This document shows positions 1 to 7,343 of a stretch of DNA of 43,336 nucleotides, piece by piece; the stretch's first letter is position 1; the number at the start of each line of letters is the position of its first letter. The DNA comes from an uncultured Aeromonadaceae bacterium (GTDB taxonomy: Bacteria; Pseudomonadota; Gammaproteobacteria; Enterobacterales; Aeromonadaceae). Both the position numbers and the translations under genes were made by a program. The stretch spans positions 1-43,336 of the forward strand of contig CAMFKP010000033.1 of the NCBI GenBank assembly GCA_945957385.1. The letters are read 5' to 3'. The notes below the pieces were generated by a model. The model saw nothing but the letters and a program-made list of their open reading frames with translations, ran no database searches and was not told the DNA's origin.

Positions 1-34
1 GTCTCGTGGGCTCGGAGATGTGTATAAGAGACAG
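1..34. other. Nextera/Tn5 sequencing adapter (not genomic)
   Basis: These bases equal the Illumina Nextera read-2 transposase adapter. Bases 16-34 are the 19-bp Tn5 mosaic end AGATGTGTATAAGAGACAG, preceded by the 15-base read-2 handle. Genomic sequence begins at base 35. The apparent GTG start at base 20 of the first open frame lies inside the adapter and is artificial. Confidence 0.98.
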
Positions 35-220
35 ACTCAGGCCAGTGCCTACAGCAACCTGATCCCGGTCTTTACGCTGTTTCTTGCCTACTGGTGGCTT
101 GGTGAAACCATGACCAGCTTGCAATTGCTGGCCAGTGGCGTGGTATTGCTGGGCGTCATCATCAGCCAGCAGCCGGCACGACGCCGCACAATGGCGCCGG
201 TTGTGGTCCACGAGATCTGA
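35..220 (+). CDS. EamA/DMT-superfamily transporter, C-terminal fragment
   Basis: This is the last 61 residues of an inner-membrane drug/metabolite transporter; the rest lies off the contig. The fragment has two hydrophobic stretches separated by the short acidic turn LGETMT, which is typical of the last two helices of an EamA repeat (proline-rich helix, then L-GE-x-T, then a glycine-rich helix), and ends in a basic cytoplasmic tail. The frame continues into the adapter, so no native start is present. The substrate cannot be deduced. The stop codon overlaps an in-frame ATG for the next gene (TGATG at 218-222), but cutC more probably starts at 250, so the two genes may still be co-transcribed. 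Confidence 0.75.
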   Translation, partial: TQASAYSNLIPVFTLFLAYWWLGETMTSLQLLASGVVLLGVIISQQPARRRTMAPVVVHEI

Positions 221-249
221 TGCCGGCTGGATATTGCAAGGAGAACGCC

Positions 250-870
250 ATGGTGATTCGAGAAGCCTGTGTCGGCAGTTATCGTGAAGCGCTGCAGGCC
301 GCCGCAGCCGGAGCCGACCGTATCGAACTGTGTGACAATCTGGCACAAGGGGGGACGACCCCCGGACCGGGCACGCTGAAGATGACGCGGTCCGCTCTCG
401 CGCTGCCCATTCATGTCATCATCCGCCCGCGCGGCGGATCGTTTCACTACAGTGACGACGAGGTGGCCATCCAGTGTTACGACATTGCCTATTGCCGTGA
501 ACTGGGCTTTGACGGCGTGGTGCTCGGGGCGCTGGACGCCGATGGTCATCTGGATACGGCCGTGATGACGCAACTGCTGACACAGGCCGCGGGCATGGCG
601 GTGACCTTCCATATGGCGTTCGATACGCTGCCGCGCGATGAACAATTTGCCGCTATCGACTGGCTGGCGGCGGCCGGCGTCTCGCGGATCCTGACGCGAG
701 GGGGGCCTGGTTCTGCAGCGCAAAACCTTGAACATCTCCGCGCGTTGATCGCCTATGCGTCAGACCGGCTGAGCATCCTGCCTGGTGGCGGGATTAACCG
801 TGATAATCTGCATGCCATAGCCCGTGCTACCGGTGCCAAGGAGTTACATGGCAGTCGGATTGTCAGCTAG
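250..870 (+). CDS. cutC: CutC-family copper homeostasis protein
   Basis: This 206-residue protein is a CutC-family TIM barrel, linked by genetics in other bacteria to copper homeostasis; the biochemical activity of the family is not settled. Recognisable family blocks are EACVGSYREAL near the N-terminus, GADRIELCDNL, GGTTPGPG, the strand IHVIIRPRGG, the YSDDE loop, GLGFDGVVLGALD-like strand around residue 80, and VTFHMAFD. ATG 250 is chosen because AAGGAG lies at 238-243 with good spacing; ATG 220 has no ribosome-binding site. It lacks the roughly 40-residue C-terminal extension of the E. coli protein and ends after the LHGS strand, like the shorter forms found in Firmicutes. It sits between a transporter and tyrR. 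Confidence 0.88.
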   Translation: MVIREACVGSYREALQAAAAGADRIELCDNLAQGGTTPGPGTLKMTRSALALPIHVIIRPRGGSFHYSDDEVAIQCYDIAYCRELGFDGVVLGALDADGHLDTAVMTQLLTQAAGMAVTFHMAFDTLPRDEQFAAIDWLAAAGVSRILTRGGPGSAAQNLEHLRALIAYASDRLSILPGGGINRDNLHAIARATGAKELHGSRIVS

Positions 871-917
871 GGCGATCGCTGCCTCGGCAGATTGTAATAA
901 GGAGTGGTAAAGCGAGC

Positions 918-2495
918 ATGCGGTTACAGGTCAGTTGTGAGGATCGGATTGGGTTGACGCGTGAACTGTTGACGCAACTGGAGGAGCAGGCCATCGATCT
1001 GCGCGGCATTGAACTCGACGAGGCGGGTGGGTTTATCTATCTGCATTTTCCCGAGATGGGATTCGAGCGGCTGCAGAATCTGATGCCGGGCATCCGCCGT
1101 ATCCGCGGTATTTTGGATGTGCGTACCGTGCCGTTTATGCCTTCGGAACGTGAGCATCAGGAAGTACGAGCGCTGATGAAGGCGTTGCCAGATCTGATTT
1201 TCACCGTCGACAACCGCGGCCGGTTGCGCCAAGCCAACGAGGCGGTGCTGAATATTCTGCGCCTGCAGTGGCGCGATGTGCAGGGATTGCCCATCAGCTC
1301 TTTTCTCAAGGGGTTTGCGTTTTTGCCATGGCTGACCGAGGGGGCCCCGCAGGCCGAAACCTGTAAGTTGGCGTTCGCAGGAGAAGAGTATCTGGCCGAT
1401 ATTCTGCCAGTGCGGATCCCTGACGTGGAGGGCGTAGATGCCAGTGTCAGCCTGGCCGGTGCCCTGGTAGTGCTGAAATCGGCGCGCCGAGTAGGGCATC
1501 ACTACAGTCTGTTGCAGGGAGCGGGTGAGGGGCGGTTTGAGGCGTTCAGCGCGCTCAGTAGCAGCATGCAGGCGCTATTGCACCAGGCTCGGCGCATGGC
1601 TGGACAAGATTTACCCTTGCTGATCCAAGGCGAGACCGGGAGTGGAAAAGAGATGCTGGCGCGGGCCTGCCATGCCAGCAGCCTGCGCAGCACAGGCCCC
1701 TTGGTGACACTCAACTGCGCGGCCTTGCCCGATGAGGTGGCGGAACACGAACTGTTTGGTTCGGCTCCCGGTGCGTTTGGCCCGGAGTGGCCGGGCAAGA
1801 CTGGCTTGTTGGAGCAGGCCAGCGGCGGTTCGTTTTTGCTGGACGAAGTTGCCGAGATGTCACCGCTGCTGCAAAGCAAGTTGCTGCGCGTGTTGCAGGA
1901 TGGCCGTTTTCACCGTGTCGGTCAGACTGACGAGGTGCGGGTGGATGTGCGGATCCTGTCGACTAGCCGCCAGTCATTGGAAGCCAGAGTGAGGGCGGGC
2001 GCGTTTCGCGAAGATCTGTTTTTTCGGCTCAGTGTGTTGCAGTTAACGATGCCGCCGCTACGTCAGCGACGGGAAGATATCTTGCCGCTAACCCAGCTAT
2101 TTGTCGGTCGCATCTGTGACGAGCTGCAGCGCAGCCGGCCGCGTTTTTCCCGCCACTTCAATGAGTTTCTGCTGGCCTATGCCTGGGGCGGCAATGTTCG
2201 TCAGCTGCACAATGCCCTGTATCAGGCATTGACCCTGCTCGAGCGCGATCAGCTAGAGCCTGCGGATCTGCGTCTACCCCAGCTCGACGCAGGCATGACG
2301 GTAGAGGAGCAGTGGTTCGAAGGCAGTCTCAGCGAAGCGAGCAAGCGTTTTGAGCGGGCGATGCTGGAACGACTCTACCCGCTGTTTCCTTCCAGCCGAC
2401 AACTCGCCAAGCGTTTGGGGATCAGCCACACCGCGGTAGCCAACAAGTTGCGCGAGTACGGCTTGGGGCGGCGCAGTGAGGACGAGACAGCGTAG
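918..2495 (+). CDS. tyrR: Transcriptional regulator TyrR
   Basis: TyrR is the aromatic-amino-acid-responsive regulator of genes for synthesis and transport of tyrosine, phenylalanine and tryptophan. The 525-residue product has an N-terminal ACT domain (about 1-70, MRLQVSCEDRIGLTREL), a PAS domain (about 78-190), an AAA+ ATPase domain with Walker A GETGSGKE at 238-245 and Walker B FLLDEVAEM, and a C-terminal helix-turn-helix (QLAKRLGISHTAVANKLREYG). The GAFTGA loop that contacts sigma-54 is degenerate (SAPGAFGPEW), as expected for a TyrR that works with sigma-70. Length is close to the 513 residues of E. coli TyrR. GGAG at 901-904 is rather far from the ATG, suggesting modest translation. No TyrR box was seen upstream. 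It converges on lpxH. Confidence 0.95.
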   Translation: MRLQVSCEDRIGLTRELLTQLEEQAIDLRGIELDEAGGFIYLHFPEMGFERLQNLMPGIRRIRGILDVRTVPFMPSEREHQEVRALMKALPDLIFTVDNRGRLRQANEAVLNILRLQWRDVQGLPISSFLKGFAFLPWLTEGAPQAETCKLAFAGEEYLADILPVRIPDVEGVDASVSLAGALVVLKSARRVGHHYSLLQGAGEGRFEAFSALSSSMQALLHQARRMAGQDLPLLIQGETGSGKEMLARACHASSLRSTGPLVTLNCAALPDEVAEHELFGSAPGAFGPEWPGKTGLLEQASGGSFLLDEVAEMSPLLQSKLLRVLQDGRFHRVGQTDEVRVDVRILSTSRQSLEARVRAGAFREDLFFRLSVLQLTMPPLRQRREDILPLTQLFVGRICDELQRSRPRFSRHFNEFLLAYAWGGNVRQLHNALYQALTLLERDQLEPADLRLPQLDAGMTVEEQWFEGSLSEASKRFERAMLERLYPLFPSSRQLAKRLGISHTAVANKLREYGLGRRSEDETA

Positions 2496-2533
2496 CAGGC
2501 GTTGTCAGCGGCACGCCTGCATCAAGTCTGCGA

Positions 2534-3292
2534 TCAGGCTACGCTGGGCGTGACGGGGTCGGTGAGCAGGCGGGCGTTGTCGCCCTCCACGCTCAGATAG
2601 GTGAAGACGTGCTCCCAATCACCCAGTACAAAGCGACAGGCGTTGTGCGTGCTGCCGGCCAGATCCGGCATCTGGAAGCCCAACGCATGGCGGGCTGGCT
2701 TATGGGTGTGGCCGTGAATCATCCAGACGGCACCATGCTGACGCATCAGCCGCTCCACCTCATGGTCAACGACATCCATCCAGGCTGCCGGCTTAGCTTG
2801 TTTACCCTGCTTGCTGCCTCGGCGGATTTTGGCGGCAATCTTCAGGCGCCGCGACAAGGGTAGGCGCAAAAACAGCCACTGGAGCCAGCGCCAGCTGGTA
2901 ATGCGGCGGTAACGCTGATAGGCCTGATCCAACAGGCACAACTCATCGCCGTGCAGCAGCAGGCAGCGACGACCTGCCAGCGTTATCACCTGAATCGGCG
3001 GTAACAGTGTCAGTCCGGCGTGGCGGGCGAATGTCTTGCCGACCATGAAGTCACGGTTGCCATGCAGGTAGAACAGGGCGATCCCCTGTTGATGCAGTGC
3101 CTGCAGCGCCTGTTCAATCTGCCGTTGCAGGGGGGACGCCTCATCATCACCGATCCAGAACTCGAACAGATCGCCGAGGATGTACAGCGCGTCAGCCTGG
3201 GTGGCGGTGGTACGCAGGAAACGCAGGAAGGCACTCGTCAGTTCAGGCCGGTGTTCGCTTAGGTGCAGATCGGAGATAAACAGCGTGGTCAT
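2534..3292 (-). CDS. lpxH: UDP-2,3-diacylglucosamine diphosphatase LpxH
   Basis: LpxH hydrolyses UDP-2,3-diacylglucosamine to lipid X and UMP on the cytoplasmic face of the inner membrane, the fourth step of lipid A synthesis. The 252-residue protein carries all metallophosphoesterase motifs: SDLHLS at residues 7-12, ILGDLFEFWIGDD, HGNRDF, LHGDE and HGHTHKP, which supply the Mn2+ ligands. The basic, hydrophobic central insertion (WLQWLFLRLPLSRRLKIA) is the cap that binds acyl chains. Length is slightly above the usual 240. The ATG at 3292 has no clear Shine-Dalgarno sequence, and a terminator lies between it and ppiB, so it may depend on read-through or on a promoter not recognised here. Confidence 0.95.
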   Translation of the reverse strand: MTTLFISDLHLSEHRPELTSAFLRFLRTTATQADALYILGDLFEFWIGDDEASPLQRQIEQALQALHQQGIALFYLHGNRDFMVGKTFARHAGLTLLPPIQVITLAGRRCLLLHGDELCLLDQAYQRYRRITSWRWLQWLFLRLPLSRRLKIAAKIRRGSKQGKQAKPAAWMDVVDHEVERLMRQHGAVWMIHGHTHKPARHALGFQMPDLAGSTHNACRFVLGDWEHVFTYLSVEGDNARLLTDPVTPSVA

Positions 3293-3316
3293 GGGCAGGA
3301 TCAGGAGACAGAAGGG

Positions 3317-3339
3317 AAAAAGCCGGCCTTCCGGCCGGC
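3317..3339 (-). terminator. Intrinsic terminator after ppiB
   Basis: A perfect 7-bp GC stem (GCCGGCC / GGCCGGC, loop TTCC) at 3322-3339 is followed on the minus strand by five U residues (3321-3317). It ends ppiB transcription just before lpxH. Confidence 0.85.
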
Positions 3340-3349
3340 ATGATGTCGA

Positions 3350-3841
3350 TCAGGCGACGGTGACGCGTTCGATGATCACATCTTCTTTAGGCACATCGCG
3401 ATGCATGCCGGCACGGCCGGTTTTCACCAGCTTGATCTTGTTGACCACCTCCATGCCACCGCTGACGGCACCGAACACGCAGTAGCCCCAACCCTGCATC
3501 GACTCGTTCTTGTGATCCAGATAGTCGTTATCGGCCACGTTGATGAAGAACTGCGCCGTTGCGGAGTGCGGGTCGCTGGTGCGGGCCATCGCCAGGGTAC
3601 CAACCTTGTTGGACAGGCCGTTGTTGGCTTCGTTCTTGATAGCCTCGCGGGTATCTTTTTCAACAAAGCCCGGCAGGTAGCCGCCGCCTTGAATCATGAA
3701 GTCGTTGATCACGCGATGGAACAGGGTGCCATTGTAGTGACCGTCGCGGCAGTATTGCTCGAAGTTGGCACAGGTGACCGGCGCCTTGTCATGAAACAGT
3801 TCGATTTGGATATCGCCGTGATTGGTATGCAGCGTAATCAT
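3350..3841 (-). CDS. ppiB: Cytoplasmic peptidyl-prolyl cis-trans isomerase B (cyclophilin)
   Basis: This 163-residue cyclophilin catalyses proline cis-trans isomerisation during protein folding. The catalytic signature [13 protein letters not shown] (active-site Arg, Phe and Gln), the [19 protein letters not shown] block and WGYCVFGAV are all present, and the sequence closely follows E. coli PpiB. There is no signal peptide, which separates it from the periplasmic PpiA. The start at 3841 ([11 protein letters not shown]) matches the family N-terminus; an open extension upstream to 3922 has no homology-like features. A GAGG-type ribosome-binding site lies about 7 bases upstream on the minus strand. 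It is divergent from the small gene at 3999. Confidence 0.95.
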   Translation of the reverse strand: MITLHTNHGDIQIELFHDKAPVTCANFEQYCRDGHYNGTLFHRVINDFMIQGGGYLPGFVEKDTREAIKNEANNGLSNKVGTLAMARTSDPHSATAQFFINVADNDYLDHKNESMQGWGYCVFGAVSGGMEVVNKIKLVKTGRAGMHRDVPKEDVIIERVTVA

Positions 3842-3998
3842 CAGAGTGTCCTCGCGTTGCAGTAACCGCCCGAAGGGCGTTGAAGTGTGGCGATTCTGCG
3901 CAAAGCGACGCCGCTTGTCCACCCCGACGCGGCAAAACTGCCGTTGGACCGCGGTGGCGGCCTATACTTTAAGCAGACCGGTAACCACGGAGGTCATC

Positions 3999-4202
3999 AT
4001 GATGTACGACGATCGCGACATTGGTCTGGCCTTGCCGATAGGCTATGTCCGTGAGCATTGCACCGCGTGGCAACGGCTGTGTGATGAACTGGATCTGGAG
4101 GCCGATGGTCTTGATAGCGGTGTCTATCTCAGTCAGGATCGGATCGAGATCGATCTGGCTACCGCCAAGCGCTATGGCCTCTGTCAGGAGTGGTGGCTGT
4201 AG
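3999..4202 (+). CDS. Hypothetical 67-residue acidic protein
   Basis: I do not recognise this protein. It begins MMYDDRDIGLALPIGYVREH and ends CQEWWL, is acidic and soluble, and has no signal peptide or membrane segment. GGAGG at 3989-3993 is an excellent ribosome-binding site; the start may be ATG 3999 or the adjacent ATG 4002. A TATACT hexamer at 3963-3968 could be a -10. The strong ribosome-binding site, sensible composition and placement between divergent ppiB and cysS support a real gene. Function unknown. Confidence 0.7.
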   Translation: MMYDDRDIGLALPIGYVREHCTAWQRLCDELDLEADGLDSGVYLSQDRIEIDLATAKRYGLCQEWWL

Positions 4203-4268
4203 TCCCAGTGCCAATGCTGGAGAGGTTGTCTGTGCAGCGGCCTTGACCACCGAGGCTGCCGCCGCCCC

Positions 4269-4297
4269 TCGTCAACCGCTTTTGAAATGGCTAGAAT
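4269..4297 (+). promoter_or_regulatory. Candidate cysS promoter
   Basis: TAGAAT at 4292-4297 is a good -10, and TCGTCA at 4269-4274 is a weak -35 with a 17-base spacer. It lies 34 bases before the cysS ATG. Confidence 0.4.
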
Positions 4298-4330
4298 GAC
4301 CGTCCGCATTGGTCAGACACAGGTTATTTC

Positions 4331-5707
4331 ATGTTGAAGATTTACAACTCCCTCACCCGACAAAAAGAAGAATTCAAGCCCATTCATGCTGGCAAGGTTG
4401 GCATGTACGTGTGTGGAGTCACCATCTACGACCTGTGTCATATCGGCCACGGCCGCACCTTCGTCGGTTTTGATGTCGTGGTCCGTTACCTGCGTTATCT
4501 GGGCTATGACGTCACCTTCGTACGCAACATTACTGACGTGGATGACAAAATCATCAAGCGTGCCAGTGAAAATAATGAATCCTGCGAAGCGCTGACCGAG
4601 CGCCTGATTGGCCAGATGCATGCCGACTTCGATGCACTGAAGCTGCTGCGTCCGGATATTGAGCCACGGGCTACATTGCACATTGCCGAAATCATTGCGC
4701 TGGTCGAGCAATTGCTGGCCAATGGCCATGCCTATGTCGGTGATAATGGTGATGTGATGTTCGCCATTGACAGCTATCCACAATATGGCCGCCTCTCTGG
4801 CCAGGATCTGGATCAGTTGCAAGCCGGTGCCCGGGTCAGTGTCGAGGAGTCCAAGCGCAACCCGCTGGATTTCGTGCTGTGGAAGATGTCCAAACCCGGC
4901 GAGCCGACTTGGGATTCACCGTGGGGAGCCGGGCGCCCGGGCTGGCACATTGAGTGCTCGGCGATGAATTCCAAGCATTTGGGTAACCACTTTGACATCC
5001 ATGGTGGTGGCTCCGATCTGATGTTCCCGCACCATGAGAACGAGATCGCCCAGAGCTGCTGCGCGCATCACACCCAGTACGTCAACACCTGGATGCATAC
5101 CGGCATGGTGATGGTGGATCGCGAAAAAATGTCCAAATCCCTGGGCAACTTCTTCACGATTCGCGATGTGCTCAAAGTCTATGATGCTGAAACGGTGCGC
5201 TATTTCCTGATGTCCGGTCACTACCGTAGCCAGCTGAACTACTCTGACGAAAATCTCAATCAGGGGCGGGCGGCACTGGAGCGGTTGTATACCGCACTGC
5301 GTGGCCTCCCTGTGGTCTCCGCCGCTGGCGGTGAACAGTATGTCGAACGTTTCCGCGCGGCGATGGATGATGACTTCAATACTCCTGAAGCCTATTCGGT
5401 ACTGTTTGATTTGGCCCGGGAAGTTAACCGTCTCAAAGGCGAGGGGGCGACCGATGCCGCCGCGCTGGCCGGGCGTCTGCGCGAGCTCGGTGGGGTTCTG
5501 GGACTGCTGCAACAGGATCCGGAAGCCTTTTTCAAGGGCGATGAGGCCGATGATGAGGTGGCCGAGATTGAATGCCTGATCAGGACGCGCAATGATGCTC
5601 GTGCGGCCAAAGATTGGCCGGCGGCCGACGCGGCACGCAATCGTCTGACCGAGATGGGCATAGTGCTTGAAGATGGTGCCGGCGGGACGACCTGGCGGCG
5701 CAAGTAA
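4331..5707 (+). CDS. cysS: Cysteine--tRNA ligase
   Basis: Class I aminoacyl-tRNA synthetase that charges tRNA-Cys. The 458-residue protein (E. coli 461) has the zinc ligand Cys28, the HIGH motif as HIGH at residues 37-40, further zinc-site residues in WHIECSAM and [18 protein letters not shown], and the KMSKS loop at 266-270. The C-terminal helical bundle that binds the anticodon stem runs from about residue 320. It is monocistronic: a candidate promoter lies upstream and a strong terminator follows at 5738-5776. Confidence 0.97.
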   Translation: MLKIYNSLTRQKEEFKPIHAGKVGMYVCGVTIYDLCHIGHGRTFVGFDVVVRYLRYLGYDVTFVRNITDVDDKIIKRASENNESCEALTERLIGQMHADFDALKLLRPDIEPRATLHIAEIIALVEQLLANGHAYVGDNGDVMFAIDSYPQYGRLSGQDLDQLQAGARVSVEESKRNPLDFVLWKMSKPGEPTWDSPWGAGRPGWHIECSAMNSKHLGNHFDIHGGGSDLMFPHHENEIAQSCCAHHTQYVNTWMHTGMVMVDREKMSKSLGNFFTIRDVLKVYDAETVRYFLMSGHYRSQLNYSDENLNQGRAALERLYTALRGLPVVSAAGGEQYVERFRAAMDDDFNTPEAYSVLFDLAREVNRLKGEGATDAAALAGRLRELGGVLGLLQQDPEAFFKGDEADDEVAEIECLIRTRNDARAAKDWPAADAARNRLTEMGIVLEDGAGGTTWRRK

Positions 5708-5737
5708 CGCGGCTCTGCCTCAATGCGCAGATAGTTG

Positions 5738-5776
5738 AGAACAAACAAGCCACCCTGAGGGTGGCTTGTTTGTTCT
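5738..5776. terminator. Bidirectional intrinsic terminator, 18-bp perfect stem
   Basis: The arms 5738-5755 and 5759-5776 are perfectly complementary over 18 bp around a TGA loop. The core GCCACCC/GGGTGGC is flanked by A-rich and T-rich outer halves, so each strand ends its stem in a U-rich run. It serves cysS on the plus strand and the binding-protein gene on the minus strand. Confidence 0.9.
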
Positions 5777-5804
5777 GGCCGTGAACTGACCGGGCAAGGC
5801 CCGC

Positions 5805-6560
5805 TCAAGGTGCGAGTTGATAACGCTGTAGCAACGCCGGGTAGTGCGGGCTGGCGATCTCCTGCTGCAACGCCTGCTGGAAGGTGGCGATAAGATCAGG
5901 TGACGTCTGCGGGTTAAAGGCGTAGCAAATCTCTTGCGCACCCAGATCCCAGAGGGTTTGCAGATCCTGATCCTGTTCTCCCATCTCCTGCCAGGTTTGC
6001 CGAGCAACCCGCTCATTGAATGAGACCAGATCTATGCGTCCGGCCTTGAGTTGCCGTAATGCCAGGTTGATGGCGTGGGTGGTGTCGAGCCGCACCTCGG
6101 CATCGATCTGCGAGCGCAACACCTGTTCGCCGACATCCGAGCGTACCGCCATCACATGGTAGGCGCGCAGCTGCTGTAAATTCTCGAGGTGTAGATGTCG
6201 TAAACGCAGCCCTAACAGCACAGTCGGTGTCTTGGTAATGGGGCAGGCCCAGCGAAATTGCGGCTCCCGGGTACGGGTTCGTGCGGTTGAAAACAGCACG
6301 GTATTGGGTTGTTGCTGCAGCCGCAGATAACCCCGCGCCCAGGGCAGGAAGCGGATTGGCTGAGCCGGGGTGCCGGTGCGCAACCAGATGCGCTGCAAGA
6401 GCTCGACGGCAATACCGCTGGCTTGGCCTGAGGGCAGAGTGTAGTTGAATGGCTTGCATTCCTCTGTCAGGTACTGCAGCTGTTCCAGACCGGCACAGGC
6501 CGACCGGCTGAACGCCAGACCAAGACACAGAAGCGATACCCAGCCCGATAATTTCGTCAT
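5805..6560 (-). CDS. Periplasmic substrate-binding protein, SBP_bac_3-like
   Basis: A 251-residue exported protein of the family 3 solute-binding fold (amino-acid-type periplasmic binding proteins). A signal peptide is visible (WVSLLCLGLAFSRSACA, cleavage near ACA-GL), followed by the bilobed-fold hallmarks ECKPFNYT, GIAVELLQRI and the LLGL/ DVGEQVL domain-crossing region. No transporter permease or ATPase genes are adjacent, so it may be an orphan receptor or scavenging protein; similar stand-alone proteins are common in aquatic gammaproteobacteria. ATG 6560 is preferred over an in-frame GTG at 6572; neither has a good ribosome-binding site. It is divergent from the PmrAB-linked operon and shares its 135-base control region. 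Ligand unknown. Confidence 0.8.
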   Translation of the reverse strand: MTKLSGWVSLLCLGLAFSRSACAGLEQLQYLTEECKPFNYTLPSGQASGIAVELLQRIWLRTGTPAQPIRFLPWARGYLRLQQQPNTVLFSTARTRTREPQFRWACPITKTPTVLLGLRLRHLHLENLQQLRAYHVMAVRSDVGEQVLRSQIDAEVRLDTTHAINLALRQLKAGRIDLVSFNERVARQTWQEMGEQDQDLQTLWDLGAQEICYAFNPQTSPDLIATFQQALQQEIASPHYPALLQRYQLAP

Positions 6561-6630
6561 CGTGGAACCCACCGCGCACCAACCGCTTTAAGCATGACAC
6601 TTTTTCCCTCCAACAAGATAAAAACCGCGC

Positions 6631-6672
6631 GTTAAGTCTGCCTTAACATTCATCCTCGATGCTTGTTTTAGT
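6631..6672 (+). promoter_or_regulatory. PmrA-type box and promoter of the 6696-12724 operon
   Basis: GTTAAG (6631-6636), five bases, then CTTAAC (6642-6647) reproduces the PmrA/BasR box geometry, two TTAA-centred half-sites 11 bp apart (Salmonella pmrC: CTTAAG-N5-CTTAAT). The downstream half-site overlaps a -35, TTAACA at 6643-6648 (5 of 6 to consensus), followed after 18 bases by TTTAGT at 6667-6672, preceded by TG at 6664-6665 as in extended -10 elements. That is the usual position for an activator of this family. The box is also a perfect inverted repeat and might act on the divergent gene. Confidence 0.6.
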
Positions 6673-6695
6673 GTCAATCCAATCCGGAGAGTCGT

Positions 6696-7343
6696 ATGCA
6701 AGCCGTATCCAATGTGGTGAGCCCGGGAATCAGGCTCCATCTGAGCCTGGTTCAGCATGATGAAATCTTCGATTTTGTCCGTCAGCGCTTCAGTGAGCAG
6801 CATGCCGCCATGATCCAGCAATTGATGCCGTGGCAGTGTTGTCTACGCGGTGCGTCAGGGCAAATCCTGGCCTCCGCCGGGATGAATCCGGCATTTGTCG
6901 GTCCGCTGTTTCTCGAACATTACTTAACGGTGCCGGTAGAGCAACAACTCGCGGCCCGTCTGCAGCAACCGGTGGCGCGTGATGAGATCCTCGAGATTGG
7001 CAACCTGGCCGCCAGCCCGGGACAGGGGCGCTGGCTGGTGTTGGCGTTGACCGCCTATCTGGCGACGCAAGGCTACCGTTATGTGGTGTTTACCGCCACC
7101 GATCAGGTTCGGGCCCTGTTTCATGCTTTGGCACTGCAGCCGCTCTGGCTACAGAGTGCTGAACGCACGGCCGTGCCGGAGCCGGAACGCTGGGGACGAT
7201 ATTATGAGCACGATCCCCAGGTGGTCGCCGGCGAGATCCGTCAAGGCTGGACACTGTTGCAGCAACAGCCACGCCTTCTAAGTCGCTTGCCGCAATTACC
7301 ACATCAAGACCTGCCGCTTCCGGGTATGGAGGCGAGCCGATGA
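6696..7343 (+). CDS. Thermostable hemolysin (delta-VPH) family protein, probable acyltransferase fold
   Basis: The 215-residue product belongs to the family named after Vibrio parahaemolyticus delta-VPH. There is no signal peptide, membrane segment or toxin-like feature, so the haemolysin name says little about function. Instead the middle (residues about 71-150) reads like an N-acyltransferase or LuxI-type fold: LFLEHYL, EIGNLAAS at 100-107, a long helix LVLALTAYLATQGY, strand YVVFTAT and a following helix VRALFHALAL, the order seen in autoinducer synthases and GNAT enzymes. GGAG at 6686-6689 supports the ATG. It overlaps the next gene by 4 bases (ATGA). Position at the head of an operon with an acyl ligase suggests it transfers or releases an acyl group; this is inference. 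Confidence 0.8.
   Translation: MQAVSNVVSPGIRLHLSLVQHDEIFDFVRQRFSEQHAAMIQQLMPWQCCLRGASGQILASAGMNPAFVGPLFLEHYLTVPVEQQLAARLQQPVARDEILEIGNLAASPGQGRWLVLALTAYLATQGYRYVVFTATDQVRALFHALALQPLWLQSAERTAVPEPERWGRYYEHDPQVVAGEIRQGWTLLQQQPRLLSRLPQLPHQDLPLPGMEASR

Noticed and set aside
20..220. A complete small gene starting with GTG at base 20
   Set aside because: The start lies within the sequencing adapter; only codons from base 35 are genomic, and they are the tail of a larger transporter.
2489..2545. Inverted repeats CAGCGTAGC / GCTACGCTG and GCAGGCGT / ACGCCTGC as a tyrR-lpxH terminator
   Set aside because: Stems exist, but the large loops and absence of a U run on either strand do not support an intrinsic terminator.
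6696..7343. A true haemolytic toxin, making this a virulence locus
   Set aside because: No signal peptide or membrane-active segment is visible, and the operon context is enzymatic; the name is inherited from the family title.
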